A DNA stretch of 26,397 nucleotides from Tannerella sp. GTDB taxonomy: Bacteria > Bacteroidota > Bacteroidia > Bacteroidales > Tannerellaceae. Shown here in pieces: positions 25,421 to 26,397 of this stretch. Position numbers and translations under genes: made by a program. The notes below the pieces were generated by a model. The model was not told the DNA's origin. It worked only from the letters and a program-made list of their open reading frames with translations, and searched no databases. Numbering within the stretch: position 1 is the stretch's first letter; every line of letters begins with the position of its first letter. Location: positions 1 to 26,397 of the forward strand of contig JAITBC010000420.1 of the NCBI GenBank assembly GCA_031283785.1, given 5' to 3'.

Positions 25421-26397
25421 ATGGAAACAAGGAAACAAAAAAAACGCCTGCCCTACGGCAGTTCAAATTTTGAAAAAGTAAGAACCGAAAATTATGTTTA
25501 TATCGACAAGACACGGTTTATCGAACTGTTGGAAAACGAAAATAATGATAATCTGTTCTTTACCCGTCCGCGCAAATTCGGTAAAAGCCTCTTCTTCTCG
25601 ATGTTATCACATTACTATGACATCAAACAGGAGGATAAATTTGAACTGCTGTTCGGCGATTTGTATATCGGCAAACATCCCACGCCGCGGCATAACAGTT
25701 ATATGGTACTCAATCTTGACTTTTCAGGGTTAGATACTTCGGACGAAGAATCTTTCAAAGTTTCCCTTTCGTACAGATTACAAAGCGATGTCCGCCGGTT
25801 TATAACACGATACGCCTATCTGCTACCCAAGGCGGATGATTTTTACTACGAGCAAATAAGTGTCGCACAACCGGGAATCCCTTCTTTACAGATTGCTTTT
25901 GACATAGCGGAATCCATCGACAAAAAGATGTATATCATCATCGACGAATACGACCACTTCGCCAACGACCTGATTGCGCAGGGAACTTATAACGGCAACA
26001 GGATTTACCACAACATAATACATGCGAACGGCATCATTCGCGACTTTTACGAGACGTTGAAAACGAACAGCAAAAGCGTTGTCGACCGCATCATACTTAC
26101 CGGCGTGACGCCCATGATGCTCGACGACATGACCAGCGGATTCAACATCGCAAATAACCTGTCGCTGAATCCTAAATATAACGAGATGCTGGGATTCACC
26201 GAGGACGAAGTCCGGCTGTTGATGCAAGAAGCCGGCGTCGAACAGGATATGATATGCGTCGACATGGAGTATTACTATAACGGATATCTCTTTCATCAAA
26301 AAGGGAAAAACAAAGTATATAATCCTTCCATGATGCTCTATCTGTTTGACCAGGTACTACAGTTCGGCAACGAAACAGAACATGTCATCGACGAAAA
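25421..26397 (+). CDS. AAA-ATPase-like protein, DUF1703/PD-(D/E)XK type (3' end missing)
   Basis: The first 325 residues are present and the frame is open at the right edge. The start Leu-Pro-Tyr-Gly-Ser-Ser-Asn-Phe and Asn-Tyr-Val-Tyr-Ile-Asp-Lys-Thr are typical of this family. The P-loop variant Arg-Pro-Arg-Lys-Phe-Gly-Lys-Ser is at 49-56, and the Walker B motif Ile-Ile-Ile-Asp-Glu-Tyr-Asp has Asp175 and Glu176. Thr-Gly-Val-Thr-Pro-Met near residue 229 resembles the sensor region. Full family members usually carry a PD-(D/E)XK nuclease-like domain at the C-terminus, which would lie outside the window. Copies are numerous in Bacteroidales genomes and their role is not established. It points away from the glycan locus and is probably not part of it. 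Confidence 0.9.
   Translation, partial: METRKQKKRLPYGSSNFEKVRTENYVYIDKTRFIELLENENNDNLFFTRPRKFGKSLFFSMLSHYYDIKQEDKFELLFGDLYIGKHPTPRHNSYMVLNLDFSGLDTSDEESFKVSLSYRLQSDVRRFITRYAYLLPKADDFYYEQISVAQPGIPSLQIAFDIAESIDKKMYIIIDEYDHFANDLIAQGTYNGNRIYHNIIHANGIIRDFYETLKTNSKSVVDRIILTGVTPMMLDDMTSGFNIANNLSLNPKYNEMLGFTEDEVRLLMQEAGVEQDMICVDMEYYYNGYLFHQKGKNKVYNPSMMLYLFDQVLQFGNETEHVIDE

Noticed and set aside
1..26397. CRISPR array, insertion sequence, integrase, prophage or invertible promoter
   Set aside because: I saw no regularly spaced repeats, transposase or recombinase motifs, or paired long inverted repeats around a promoter.

Overview
The window looks like chromosomal DNA of a Bacteroidales bacterium, most likely from the Tannerella/Parabacteroides lineage. 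Three things point there: nearly every gene start lacks a Shine-Dalgarno sequence but many have the Bacteroidetes -7 box TAnnTTTG; two giant secreted proteins sit in tandem, one ending in a DUF6383 / type IX-sorting-like domain; and there is an AAA-ATPase-like (DUF1703-type) gene of the sort expanded in this group. The placement is inference from remembered families, not a search.

Layout. (1) 1-5508, minus strand: two tandem paralogous giant secreted proteins; the downstream one runs off the left edge. (2) 5831-6415, minus strand: a 158-aa protein of unknown function, then tRNA-Thr(CGT), whose promoter lies inside the 3' end of that gene. (3) 6776-14490, plus strand: gltB, gltD and asnB, a nitrogen-assimilation cluster (glutamate synthase plus glutamine-dependent asparagine synthetase), closed by a strong hairpin next to an 11-G tract. 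(4) 14566-25228: a surface-polysaccharide locus. UDP-glucose 6-dehydrogenase (minus) and an O-antigen polymerase/ligase-like membrane protein (plus) diverge from two interlocked promoters. The plus-strand run is polymerase/ligase, GT4 glycosyltransferase, radical SAM/SPASM protein, GT4 glycosyltransferase, joined by overlaps of 20, 11 and 4 nt, followed by a separately promoted FkbM-like methyltransferase. It converges on a minus-strand set: glycosyltransferase, Wza-like export lipoprotein and Wzz-like chain-length protein. (5) 25421-end, plus strand: the start of an AAA-ATPase-like / PD-(D/E)XK-type protein cut by the right edge.

How the parts could work together: Ugd would supply UDP-glucuronate, the glycosyltransferases would build a repeat unit, the polymerase/ligase would join or transfer it, and Wzz and Wza would control length and export across the outer membrane. 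I see no Wzx flippase and no initiating phosphoglycosyltransferase in the window, so the pathway is incomplete here. The least ordinary parts are the radical SAM/SPASM enzyme wedged by overlaps between two glycosyltransferases, and the interlocked divergent promoter that starts the locus. I found no CRISPR array, insertion sequence, integrase or prophage gene.
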